From Rallus limicola (lineage: Eukaryota > Chordata > Aves > Gruiformes > Rallidae): a stretch of DNA of 64,000 nucleotides. Shown here one piece after another: positions 33,783-46,500 of the stretch. The stretch covers positions 28,543,956 through 28,607,955 of the forward strand of contig JAKCOZ010000012.1 of NCBI GenBank assembly GCA_022605955.1. Reading direction: 5' to 3'. Under the pieces are notes generated by a model, which did no database searches, was not told the DNA's origin, and was given only the letters and a program-made list of their open reading frames with translations. A program made the translations under genes and the position numbers. The number at the start of each line of letters is the position of its first letter. Position 1 is the first letter of the stretch.

Positions 33783-34112
33783 ATAGAATCTTTAAGGCTG
33801 GAAAAGACCCCTAAGATCATCAGGTCTAACCGTCAGTCCAGTACCACTATGTCAACTAAACCATGTCCTGAAGTGCCACATCTACATGTGTTTGAACCTC
33901 TCTGGGGACAGTGGCTCTACCACCTCTCTCAGCAGCCTGTTCCAATGCCTGACTGCCCTTTCAGTGAAGAAATTTGCCCTAATCTCCAATCTAAAACTCC
34001 CCTGACACAATTTGAGAGCATTTCCTCTCCTCCTATTGCCAGTTACTTGGGAGAAGAGACCAACCCCCATCTCACCACATCCTCTTCTCAGGTAGTTGTA
34101 GAGAGCGATAAC
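33783..34112 (-). mobile_element. CR1 3' region, minus orientation
   Basis: It reads in reverse complement order from the CR1 3' end: 'atagaatctttaaggctgg', 'aaagacccctaagatcatc', 'cagcagcctgttccaatgcc', 'agtgaagaaatttgcccta', 'taaaactcccctgacacaa', 'cctattgccagttacttggg' and 'caacccccatctcaccaca'. This is about 330 bases of CR1 with a clear 3' end at the left. Roughly 10-15 per cent divergence is guessed by eye. Confidence 0.92.
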
Positions 34113-34360
34113 GTGGTATCTCTGTAATATTATTACAATAGGAATAGAAATTTGTAAGCTTCACAAATAACTCTGCTATTCTTGCCCATACATTGTAAAG
34201 AGGTGGATAGCTCTTGGCATTAACCATGCCAATACTCAGACAAATCTATGGAGAAGCACGATTTTAAGCAATTGTTTGCAGTGACTGAATGATTCATATG
34301 ATGTTTATTTTCTTCCCATGGTAGACTTCCTCTGAGGACAGAGGGATGATCTGACTTAGA

Positions 34361-34522
34361 TTCATGGAACCCCAGACTGGTTTGGGTGAGAAGGGACCTG
34401 AAAGCCCCCTCCCCAGCGCTCCTCTGCCATGCATGGGCAGGAACACCCTTCACCATCCCAAGTTGCTCAGAGCCCCATCCAGTCTGGCCTTGAACCCTGC
34501 CAGGGATGGGGCGTTCCTTAAA
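34361..34522 (-). mobile_element. CR1 fragment, minus orientation (second copy nearby)
   Basis: It begins 'ttcatggaaccccagactgg' and continues 'tgggtgagaagggacctga', 'ccatgcatgggcaggaaca', 'cagtctggccttgaaccctg' and 'ccagggatggggcgttcctt'. It is a CR1 3' end from a subfamily different from the one at 33783. Both are in the same orientation about 250 bases apart, so they are two insertions rather than one broken copy. Confidence 0.9.
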
Positions 34523-37500
34523 TTCTGTTTAATTATATCAGCAGCTAGATCTACCATTTATTGTGAATTGACAGAAACAGACTTGCCGTGACATTTCATT
34601 GCCAAATATTTGGGGGAAGTTTCATGCTGCTGTGGTTCATCACCATTTGGTGTTGCAGCACGGAAATGTATGGACAGGCAGTGGCACCAGGAGTGGTTTC
34701 AGGTGCTGTACATTCCAGGAAGCAGCTCTTGCATGGCCTGGGGTTGTGCTAGGTAAAAGGAATATTCCTATCCGTGCCTGATGCTCTGCTTCTAAAAAAC
34801 ATACTACACGTTTTAGAGACCTGACAGATTATAATGTGGAGACTGTTGTTGATTTTTGTTGTTGTTGTTCAAATAATTGCCAGAATTTAAGGCATCATGA
34901 TCGATTCCAGTATTTGATGTGGTATCTTTATAGTCAGACACTTCTCAAAGCATCCATTAAACTTGGAGGTTTTGACATGCTGTTTTGTAACAGAGACATA
35001 TTACATTGAAACGTGAAAGAGAAGCATAGCCTCGCATATAAAACAAACGGGGATGCAATTAAGACACAGGAGCACTGTTAGTTTCCATTTTGTGCTACTT
35101 TTCCTGTAGATACAGACATATGTTTGCATTTCTTTGAGTAGTTTTGGGGTACTGTCTGGTTTGCTTTACTGAAAGCCTTTTGTTGAGGATATTGTCTCAT
35201 GAACATTTCCTTTTTCTGCCCAGATGGCCTCCACTAGAACAATATTTTCAGTAGTCTTTTTTTATCTTGGAGAAACAAATGTCTGATTCATTTTTCTAGG
35301 AAAAACAGGAAACTGTAAAGAAGAGAGCCTGAAAAAAAAGAAATACATACTACTACTTAGAATTGAATCTATATATGTATAAAGCAAACTGGAAGTAACT
35401 CTTGTTAGGCACTGAGGGGGTATTACAGTATTATAATACTGCCAGAACCCCATGTGAAGAGCATTTTAAGATAAGCTTGAAGCTTGTTAAAAAACAAAAA
35501 AACACCTGCGCATACAAAACCTCCAAATTAAAGCGGCTTCAGCAGAGCAGCATGTGTTCTGAAAGCAGCCAGTGTGCACCCCTGTGTTACCTGTCACAGC
35601 ATCCAGTACTGCGCTGCACTGTAGCTGGTATGGATTGTGACTATAACTACGTGCTTTCCAGAGCAGGAGAAATCACCAAGTGGGGAAAGTTGAGTTGAAA
35701 GTTCTTTCTGGCCTGTATGAGATTGAGATTTTTTTGGGAATGGAACTGCATGATTATTAGATAAAACATTCCAATTAATTTTATTGGGCTGAAAAAGTTC
35801 TGGATATTACTAACCAAGTCACTACTCATGGCTCTTTTTGCTATAGAAATGCTTAATCCTAAAGGCAAATGCTTTCCCATTTTGCATATAAATCTGTTGC
35901 TCAGGCCTTCCTGTATGAGGGAAATACCTGTGGATGTTCTGCACCTTTGAAAAGCAGAATGATGGCATTGGAGTGGTAGTGGAGTGATAAAAGGCACACA
36001 GGCAGTAACCACTGCAGTGGGATGGTGACTGTAAGTATATACAATCCTGAGCAATAACCAAGTGCCGAGGCATCGGTACTTTGGCGTTATCACTGCTGCT
36101 GCTCTTGTACTTCCCTTGCGGTGCGTCACTGGCCCCCCACTCCTGTACATCACCACTGCTCTTGTTCTTGTTCCCCGTGGTTTAGCCCATGGTGTGTGCT
36201 GGTGAAACACAATTGCCTTAACACAAGCACTGTTAAAGATTCAGCCCTTGTGTTTTACTACCCATGACAGTGGAAGGAAGCTTAGAAATCTAACAGGAAT
36301 GCACCCTGAGAAAAAGTTATTAAATTTATGTTATTCTCACGCTTTTGCCCTCTGGCAGGTCTGAGATGAACTCCCTAAAAATGGCAGTGAAGTAGCTGTA
36401 TTGAAAATACTTGGAGTTCAGGTTTTGCCTCTGCAGATAAATAAAACGCTCTGTGGAAACATCATCTTGACTGTATTTAAAGAGCACTTGCAAAGTGCAG
36501 AACCACCAGAAATTAGCCTGACCCAGTGTAGCTGAAGTTTGTCCCTTCGAGGTAGTGCTGGGAGAAGCTGGGGATTTATACCCAAAACGTGGAGCAGTGA
36601 GCTTAGTTCACAGGCTCCACAGATTCATTACACAAAACAATTCAAATGTATGTCACAGTTTGCAACTGCCAACGAGCTGCTTGACCAGTACCAGCTCCAC
36701 TCTTTCAGGCATCTTGATCCCACGCTCCAAAATCCCTTTTAGGCTCATGATTGCAGAACACAAACTGCCTCACAATAAATACAGTGGTTATTAGCATTGA
36801 AGTGGGTTTGAGCTGTTTTTTTTTAATTTTCCTTCACAACTGTATGGGAACAGCAGGGAAGGGATCAAAAAATGTCTTAACTGAAATTCCTCTTGGGGCC
36901 ATACGGAAAGAGTCTATCACTGCAGAAATTCCACCCAGCGCAGACATGGCATGTGCCCTGACTTCACTGTGCGTGTTAGTGTTGCAGCTTGCCTTTGTTG
37001 ATAGCCTTTCGGAAACTGGCAGAAGGGAAATGGGTTTTAGTCAGTCAGTGTCCTGCTTCTTTACAGGAAAATGGAGTCCCAAAGGCTGCTTTTGGTGTTT
37101 ACCTTAGGGTCTCTGGGACAAAACTATGCTGGTCTTCAAAATTTTAATCGATACATTAAATTTACCTAAACAACAGCTTAAAAAAAAAACCCTCTAAGAC
37201 AATTTGGATTTACAGGGCAAAGTTTTGCTTTTGTGAATATTAAATAAGAAACACACAATATAAACCATGTGTAGGTTTGTTGGACTGTATGGTGAGTCGC
37301 TTTGAAAGAAAGATCATATGTATGAGTTGTATTCCAAAACAAGAATGCAAAACTTTAATGAAGAAAGTGTTTGTGTGTTTTAATGCAGTCTGCATGCACA
37401 AAGCAAGCAACAGAAGTACCATTTTTCACTATCTGATACAGAGTTTTGTCTTTAATTTGTGTGTTTGGAATTCAAAAAAACCCACAACATTTTAATGAAA

Positions 37501-39970
37501 ATGAATAGCAAATATTTTAAATAAGTGTTAGTTGGTGTATAAAGCGTCTTTCAATATATTTTGTAATGCACTATTGGTCCAGTGTGGAATAATTTCTCAT
37601 ATATTTCAGCATACTGGTTTCCAGTGTTTGAAACAGGACTGAAGCTAGCTGATGGGCTTTCCATTCCAGTCCATCACTGCTTGATGGTCAGACACTATTG
37701 GGTTCTGTACCCATGCTCTTTGCTGGTTCTTGGTAAGCCAGGAAACATAAATGTTTACTGGAATCTGGATGTGCCTGAGTCCCAGGGGTATTTAACTGGG
37801 AAGTGCTAGGTGAGCAGAATGTTGTTGATCACTGTACCCGAATTAAGGATCTTTATAGAACTGTCACCGGAATCAGGGGATGTGATTAATTGTTTTTACC
37901 TTGTAGTTTTGAGACTTGGCTTTTTCTTTGCATTGCATGGCATCTTGGTGAGATCAACGTAGCAGCTGGTTTTGTTGACATGACATGAGTCGTTGTTGTG
38001 CTTGCTAGACTGTGTTTTAGTCCTAAATCTGTTATCATTATTAAGCCAATTCTACTTTCACTTATTGCTTATCTACTTAAAATAATCTAAAAGAAGATGA
38101 TGATCACTTTAAATGTAAGGGAGGGCTGCATACTTGTTCTTCAGTTCACACAGCTGGTTTGCCTTTATTTTCTGTGCGAGGTCAAGCCTCAGATATTGAG
38201 GCTAATTATGCCATAAAAAGGAACAAAAATTTAAATCCAGAGTTGATAAATGGCTTGATCATATGCATGCAGAGCCCAGGTTCTTTTTGCTGTTGAATAA
38301 TGTCTGTGTTACAAAAGCCTTCAGAATGTTTTTCTTGAGGTTAGTAAAAAATGGAACAGCTGCAATACAAATAACGCCTTTCTCTGTATCAGTAAGAAAG
38401 ATTTATCCACAGACAATATTTTAGTGTAAACGCCTGAAATGGGGGTGAGTGAAAAAAGATCCCTTTTCAGAGATGCCTGCCCATTTCAAACAATCACTGC
38501 TTGTGACCTGAACGCTTCACTTACCCAGTGTTTGAAGGGTGCACGTCTTTCTAGCTGATGTTTGCAAGGGGCTGATTCTCAGGCCTCCTTAAATGCACCT
38601 CTGCTGAAATACAAAGTGGTGTTCTGCAGTTCTTGCAGTGTTAGGGGCTATGCTAGTGATGTAAATGAATACAAATGGGGCTTTTCTTGAGAGAATGTGG
38701 GATTTTGTCAGTTGTGGCACTTCTTACATTTTTGCAATACCTTATGTCCATCTTTACAAGAAAATTCCGAAGGGCTCACTGATTTGCAACCCAGAAGATT
38801 TCTTGTTTGATTGCTGATCAATGCAGTATTGAATTGTGACACTTTTTGTTTAACTTACTGTTCATCTTGTTAAAAGTCACACCACTGTTCACTGGTAGCT
38901 TTTAGTTAGTGAAAGAAGTCTTAATGAAGACTTGGGAAATGTCTCTTTATAGGAAGTTGATAAATAACAGCCGTTTTTGTAAGACTTTGTAATTCTACTG
39001 TGGATGTTTTGTCATTTGCTTCAGTGGAAGTAAGACAGGGGGGTTCTGTCGAATCACTATGTCTAGAATATCTTCTGAATACAAATATTAAACATGTTTA
39101 ATAGGTAAATAAGAGTTGGTGGTTTTGGCTCTCAATAAGCAAAATACTGACTGGAATCAGTTGGAGTGTTGAAGTCCAGGATATTTGGCACCTGCAAGAA
39201 AGCAGCTGATCCCTATCTGGAGGGGATTTTGCTTTGTAGAAAGATGAAAGAGAAGTATAAGTATTCATCAGAAACTGTTCATACAGCTGCCCACAGACAG
39301 ACAAAAGTAAGACGTATTAGGAGGTAATGAGTTGATTTCCATACCTGCTGGAAAATACTCTCCCCAAAGTGGTTTGCTGCTGGAGTTTGGCCCTGCTCCT
39401 CCCCTCGGCCCCCATGCTCCTTTCTGCTGGTTCCAGGTGGGAATGTGGAATGGGTTTAGTTGAGGAACTGAACAATCAGCTGAGTATGTAGGAAAGTCTT
39501 GGGTTTAGGTCCATCACAGGTGCCAAAAAGAAAGGGATTGCTTTCATACAGAATACACAGAGAACATCATTGCTAGGAGAATTACGTCCTTTGGGAACAT
39601 CTCTGGGAATAACCACCATTCTTTCTGTGACCACAGCGCTGTAGCCACATGGTTGGAGTGAAATTCAAAGTATGTTTCTTTCTGTAGAACTTTGTGAAGT
39701 CCAGGGGCTCCCAGAAGAATGTGTTACGTGTAATGTGCATTTCACACTGAATGTGAAGAAAACTCTGGTTTGTTTCAGTTTTTTCTCCATGTGTTCATTT
39801 TTGGTAGAAAAGTGTACACTTGTCTGGTTTTGAAGAAAATATCTATAAGAAATACAGAGTGCAATGTTGTGGGGGTTTGTCTGTTTGTGTCTGTCTAGCG
39901 TGTTCCTACTTCCAGAGTATCGTCATGGTATTTCCAGAGAGCATACAGGAGAGCTTGGGGGTGTGGAGGT

Positions 39971-41023
39971 TGAGCCCTGGCTAAAGGCCAGACGCCCACC
40001 AAAATCAGTCTATTACTCCCCTTCTTAGTTGGACAGGGGAGAAAAAATACATTGAGCGGCTCAAGAGTCAAACTTGTTAATGATGCGAGTAAAACAGACT
40101 CAACACAGAGTGCTGAAGAGAAAGTTATCTCATTTATTACACTATGTGTAAGAGAAAACAGTGAAAACAACCAGTTTCAGGAGTGCAACCAACAATCTTA
40201 AAACAAATGCAACCAGGTAAACACTTTTCCCCCACCCCTCCATTCTAAAGCAGACTTCCCTTTTAGCCATGATTTTGCTCCCTTCTTCCCCTCTCCTGCT
40301 CGCAGGATGGGGGGGCAGGGACTAGGAGATGGGGGCTTCGGTCAGTCCCTTGCAAGATGGTTTCCTTCTCGACTGGGATGGGGGCATCCATTCCACACAA
40401 CCTCCCTCTGCTGCACCGTAGCATCTCACCCACAAGAGACAATCTTCCACGAACTTTCTCTAATGTAAATCGCTTCCCGCCGGGCTTCATCTCTGTTCTG
40501 GCAGGCAGCAATAAATCGCAATGTCTCTCAGGCCCAGTCCTCCATGGGGATATAGGCCTCCCCCAGCAAACCTGTTTCGCTCATCTCTGTAGGTCGCTTG
40601 TGCTGGCAGGGGCTCATCCCAACGTAAGTCATGGCATCTTCTCTATGCTTCCATCTCTCCATTCCACGTGGAGCCTCTCCACCAGGCAGGTCAGGTCTCT
40701 GCCTCTTCCATGAGTCCTCTCCACCGGCTACTCCCCGGGCTACTTCTCCCGGGTACCTGGGCGCCTCCTCCCCCAGCCTTCCCGGCCTTTTGTGTCTGCC
40801 AGCTGCTTACATTTATTATGCAAATATATCGCAATGCCCTTAATGGGCCAACATTTCGGTCTTGTTGGCACTCTGGTGGCAAAATGCAGCTACTTCCGAG
40901 ACTTTTTCTTCTATATGTGATTCTCAGAGGCTCTATCAGCAGGCTGGCAGAACATTCCAGCAGCCATTTTCTGCAGCCCCTGGTCCTCTCTCTCTCAGCA
41001 CCCAACTATGCACAACTGCGACA
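39971..41023 (-). mobile_element. Endogenous retrovirus LTR, minus orientation (about 1.05 kb)
   Basis: The left end reads 'tgagccctggctaaaggcca', then 'gacgcccaccaaaatcagtc', 'gttggacaggggagaaaaaa', 'aaacagactcaacacagagt' and a T/C-rich segment. Around 40430 'aagagacaatcttccacgaa' and 'tctctcaggcccagtcctcc' parallel the LTR at 4855-5715, as does 'tgtgattctcagaggctcta' near 40916. It begins TG and ends CA (on the plus strand as written), consistent with a whole LTR. No clear target-site duplication and no viral coding region are visible. The stretch at 40800-40880 lacks a counterpart in the other copy and includes an octamer ATGCAAAT at 40818-40825. Confidence 0.75.
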
Positions 41024-42454
41024 GGGGGGAACAGTAATCATGTGGAAATACTAAGTTATTATTTGTCCTGGGTCATTTATTGACCTCATGTCTTACAGCC
41101 TGGAAGGTCCAGAGAAGGTTGATGGCTTCGCACTTGCCTGGGATCAGGAGTTTGTGGCAGCAGAAAGCAATGAGTTGCCATGAGAAAAAAACAGCAATTC
41201 TGTTTTATTGCTTGTGCTTGGCTGGTTTTATTTATATAATGTATATCAACGAATCGGGACCCAAGATTGTGTTACGGGATGCAGTCTATCCAACTGGAAT
41301 TTTCATTAGCTAACTTTAATGGAAGTAAGAGCACAATGATATCACTGGCAGGGGAAGATGCACTGGAAAGTAAAAAATCAAATATGTACAGCCAGCTGAG
41401 TCCAGTAGTTGAGTGAGATGACAGCAGATTTCAAAAGTGAAGCGCAGAACACAATTTTTCCCCTCCTTTTTGGTGGTTCAATTGGCAGCGACCTACTGGC
41501 TGCCTCTCAAGTTACATAGTTCTTCCTCTTTAAGCTGCTACTCAGTTTCCTCCAGCTGCTGGTTTTAGGAATGGAGATAAGGGCCTGATGAGCAGCCAGG
41601 CGTTGAATTGTCCTCCTACTCCCCTTGGTCTGGCATGACCTCTGGTGCAGAGGCTGCTTGAGGAGTCAGGGTAATAGCTCCATTCACTTCCCTGCTCTGG
41701 CTTTGCTGTATGCAAGAATATGGAAAACAGCACAAAGCTATCTGTGCTAAGGACAGTAATGTCATCAGTGTTTAGCTGTGGGTTTAGGGGTAGATACCTG
41801 GTTTATATCTCCAGTCAGGATTCAGTTGTACCCAAAGAAAAAGACTGTGATTGTGTTTTTGCTGAATAGAAACTGAACTAGAAACAAAAAACCAGGATGA
41901 TCGCTCTTACCTCTCAGTAAGGTAAAAATCTGTTTACTTTTATTATGGTAAATTCTGGAAGTGCCAACGTATCGTCAAATTTTACCAGATACATTTCTAA
42001 ATAGGACTGCTTTATTCCTCTCCTCTGAACTCAGTGTGCCAAGAAACATCACAAATCTTCATTAAGATGGCAGAGCTCTTTGCAGATCATCTTAATTTGC
42101 ATTCTCACAAGGTTCCTTTTGCCTCTGAGTAGTTTGGTTTTGGTCAAGGTTTCATTTTCATTTACTATGTCATTGAATTTAGATATTACAAATTCTTTTC
42201 CTTTTGTTTTTGTAAAAATCATAAAGCATTTCAAGGCTTTAAAATCAATGATGCATGTTCTATTGAAAATATTTACAGTGTGAGATTGTAAAGGAGGTCA
42301 AGTGATGAAAGGAGTAGGGGGCATGACTCGGAGGAGCAGGTGAGGTATGAGGTTTGGGCAGCTTGGTGTGGTGACCTACCGCTGCCCGCAGCTCCCTCCT
42401 GGGGCCAGCCAAGCCAGTGCTGGTCTCTCGGGGCGGTGTAAAGCTGCAGCTCAG

Positions 42455-42675
42455 GCTGTGTACCAGGAAAAAGGGACAAAGTTCCTTTCTGAGAGGGTGT
42501 TCAAACAGTGGAACAAGCTCCCCAGGGTTGTGGTCATGGCCCCAAACCCGCCGTTCAAGAAGCATTTGCACAACATGCAGGTATCTGATTTAACTTTCGG
42601 GTTGCCCTGTGCGGAGTCAGGAGCTGGACTTGCTCCTCGTGGGTCCCTTCCAGCTCAGGTGTTTTCTGGTTCTCC
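42455..42675 (+). mobile_element. CR1 3' end, plus orientation (different subfamily)
   Basis: It reads 'caaagttcctttctgagagg', 'gtggaacaagctccccaggg', 'ttgtggtcatggccccaaac', 'ttcaagaagcatttgcacaa', 'gtgcggagtcaggagctgga' and 'gtgggtcccttccagctcag'. This order and wording fit the CR1 subgroup with the 'gtgtggagccaggagttggact' 3' end. It may extend left to about 42370, but that part is not clear. Confidence 0.88.
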
Positions 42676-43481
42676 TCCCATGGGAGGCTGGTGCTCAGCT
42701 GCTGGCTGGGGCTGAACAATGGCATCAAGAGATTCCGTGTTTCTGTGAAATAATACCACATTTATTTAATAAAGAGTCCAGTTGAAACACAAGGAGACTG
42801 TTGTCCAGGTAAGAAGCTGGTCTAAAATACTTAATTCCAACTAGAATTTAAAGATTAGATTTTAGATACCAGCTTTTAAGTGGTTTATCAGGAAGTTCTA
42901 CAGCATTCTATGACACTGCTGCTTTCATGGGGTTTTTCTCCAATGAATGTCAGCATTTTTGTAGCTATGGTATTCTTATATTTTAAAAGCTACACCTTTT
43001 CTAAGAATAGTAAGCCTCTTTCTCTGCCCTCTGCCCTGAAATTGTACTTATTAGCCAAGTTTAATGTGTAGGTTAAACATTTCCTGATCAGTCACTCTCT
43101 TTTGCGTTACTGAATAAATAGGCTTAGGACCTGTGTCTGAACTGCTAATAATGTAATGTGCACAAGTTCTCAAACTTGTACCAGTAATCCTCAAAAGAAT
43201 GTGGACTTGAACTTCCAATTGAGCATTGCACCCCACTGCAGGTTGGTAAGATGCACCCACGCTGTTAAATGTCTGGTATTTCTGTGCATTATTCTCAGCC
43301 CAAGGGAAGTCATGCTCATCTTGCACTCTGAAAGGCAGATTTCCTTTCAGTCTGTGTTCGGTTGGGATATTGCTCTAGTGTCAGAGTTGACAGCAGTTCT
43401 TTACGTTCAGCTAAATCTTATTTCAAATTCAGGCCTCATTTGAAAATTCTCAGATTGAATCTAGAGAGCACCGGTGCAGAG

Positions 43482-43523
43482 CTGTCACCCTTCCTCTGTC
43501 ACCCTTCCTCTGTCACCCTTTCT
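43482..43523. repeat. 14-base tandem triplication
   Basis: CTGTCACCCTTCCT occurs three times head to tail, the third copy with one change (CCTTTCT). It is a minor tandem repeat in WWTR1 intron 1. Confidence 0.92.
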
Positions 43524-46500
43524 CGGCCGAGGTCAGCTGTCAGCTACCAGACATTGTTTCTTTATTTTGGAAAGGTTTTGTTTGGGCAAAGACTTGGTCT
43601 TTTAACCAGATCCTGCTTTTCATCTGTTTTTCATGGCAAACGATCGCATTTCCCAGCCATTTGCAAGCAGAGAGTGTCTGACAGGATTTCCTGGATACAC
43701 AGTAGTTTGCGATTGTACGAGGCAGGCGTTCTGAGCTCTGGTGATTACTGCGGTTATTTGTACTGCACATTCTTCCTGATCTCTCAGGCAAGAGAAAGGA
43801 GCTCTGCTCCATTTTCTGAGCACACATCAGTGGAATCTGGTTGATTGCTTTTTGTTCCCTCACCTTACGAGGAGGAGGAATTTGGGAAGAGGGCAACATT
43901 CTGTTCTACCCTCTGCCTGCTCAAAATTACGTTTATCCTGAATAATCCTTTGTCCTTAGTATTGTCACTAGTGAGAAAAGTGGTACAAACTGGTAAAGTA
44001 AGATGGCTTCCAAGCCTTTCAAGTTGATGGGCATCTCAGTGTCACTTTAAGTGCAGCAGATTTTTCTCCCATTGAGCTTATTTTATGGAGGAAATGTCAA
44101 AGGCATCCTGTTACTCTTGTCCCTGCCCATACTGTCCAGCCTAACCTTTTTCTACTGATGAGTAAGACCTAAAAGCAGTGGGTTTGTAGGGCTGGGGGAA
44201 AGCTGTTTGCTTGGCTGTTTTTATATATATGTGCATCTTGTGGATCTTCAGGTGTTTGCGAGAGTGTCGTGTGTGTGGTTGGTGCTGACTGGCAGGCTGG
44301 TTAGTATGGACCCAGGTGTGGGAGGGCAGGGTTCTTAATGCTAAGGCAGTACAACTCTTTGAAGTAACCACATGTCCGCATCCTTACATACATATTACAA
44401 ATGAAATTCAGAAGTGTTTGTTTAACTTCAGACACACTGGTTTGAAAGAATGCTTCTTGTTCTACACTGTGTAAAACCAAAAGAAGAGTAGGGACCCAAA
44501 ACTGGAGTGTGGTGGTTAGATAAGCAGCATGAAGCACTGCCTTATCCCTCTAAGTGATTCCCTACTCCTTGTGCAAGCATCACTCCCAGTGAAATCAGTA
44601 CAAGATTGCTTCCTCAGCAGCACACAGCCTTGTAATGTGACTGTGAGTGGCCCTTCGAGTCTGCTGCTTTCATTAAATACACTGGCACCACTGGCAAGTG
44701 GTCATCGCTTACAGTTAATGATCACAAAGTAGCTCCTGACAATTTTTCAATAACAGGTTATTTTATAAAATACTGAGAGATTTAAGGGGTTTGAAATCTA
44801 AAATAGTTATTGTACCTCATAGACATTATTGTGGTAGATAAATATACATTCTAAGTAATTTTATTCGCCAAAATAGTTATATCTGTGATAAGATGAAGGA
44901 AGCTTGTTGCTTAGGCATTATTTGTAATTTCTTATCCTGTAACTAAATCATAGCAGAAAATGCTTTTGCCAAAGTAATTTTGGCAAACCAGTTAAAATCT
45001 TAATGACAAGATGTAAATCTTAATCTGAAGAATCAGGGATTTGGGGCTTTGAGGAAAGACAAAAATATGTTTTAGGGACTACTTTGGATCTGCATGGCTG
45101 CTGTGCTGTAGCCACTGGCATTTGTATTAGAATATAAAGATTGTTGCCTGTAAAGTTCAGAGAGCAGAAGCCGTTTTGACTTTTTTTTGGAGCTTAATAA
45201 ATGTCCTGACCTGAAAGCTGAGGTTGTGAGAGTGATCTCTGAACCAGAGTTGTGGCACCAGGAACGCTTTGCACCAGTATTTTGAGCCAGAGTGCTCAGT
45301 TTCCAGGGAAAGACAATCATATGTTTGGGAAATATATTCCTCAAGCTAGTTCATGTTATCGTTTGGAAACTCTGACCAAGCAGAACTGGAAAGAGAAAGC
45401 CTGTCATAGGAAAAAGTTAGGAGCAGCTGCTCTGCCTTTGTGGAAAGAAATCCGAGGGACTCTGGTAGCACTATTTTGTTGTCTTTGTAAGAAAGCACTA
45501 TTTCCTCTATGATACCATAGCTAGAAGGTAGACAGGATTGCAGATGGGCCTGTTTTTGGAGTACAAAATAATTTATTTCTGCAGCAAAAAATCTTTTATA
45601 AAACTGTCCTTGAATGTGGGGTAATGATCTACAGCCTGACAAGTTACTTTTAAGAGAAACCAGTACGTGACAGTTAAACAGCATAAATACCAGAGTTTCA
45701 TTGGCATTATGACCGTGAGTTCAGCCCTATTAATTCTCTGATAACGAGGTCACTGGTACTAGAAAAAAATCCCTTTTTTTTAACGCACATGCAAAATGTA
45801 CAATGGTCTGGCAACATTAACAGTGATTGTTCTAAGAGGCACATAAAGCAAGGCATGAAATGGAAAGCTAGATGCAGAGGAGATGTGTGGGGCAGAATAC
45901 GGCGGGTCTCTGGCCAGTGCTTTAGAGGAGAGCTGTTCTGTGACTCCCTAGGGATTTTGTGGCCTGTTTTGTTTTAGGTTGTTTGTCTCTCTCACTATCT
46001 GTTCTTGCCTGGGGAGGATTTTGATTATGTCCCTGTAAGGGGATTCAGTGTAGTTGAAGGGAGTTTATTGTTTGTTTGTTTATTTTTATTGGAATGTAGA
46101 ACATGTTACGTTAATAACAGCTTCTCTGTAAACGCCAGCTTGGTATTTGGTTGGGCTGCTTCTCTCTTTCTTCTAAGAAGACAGCACCATTTTATATTTC
46201 ATGTATGTAAACCCTGATTGTTTGTAAATATGGTCACTTGTAGCATGGCTTTTCTCTTGGTAAATAGAGGCATTCACAACAAAACCTGGGCATGGCCCTC
46301 CAGCTTGTGTGGAGGACAGTTAATCATTTTTATCTCTGTACCTAACAATTTCTGAAACTTCATGACTCTGAAAATGTTGTGTATGTCTCACAAAGGAATA
46401 TGATTTTTTTTCTTAAGGTTATTAAATTTTCCCCCCAAATGAAATGAACATGGTTTTAAAAGACTCAGTAATATGTCTCTTTAAATAGGAGTGCTCCAGG

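Noticed and set aside
35647..36210. 187-codon minus-strand frame in WWTR1 intron 1
   Set aside because: No recognisable motif and irregular composition; compatible with chance.
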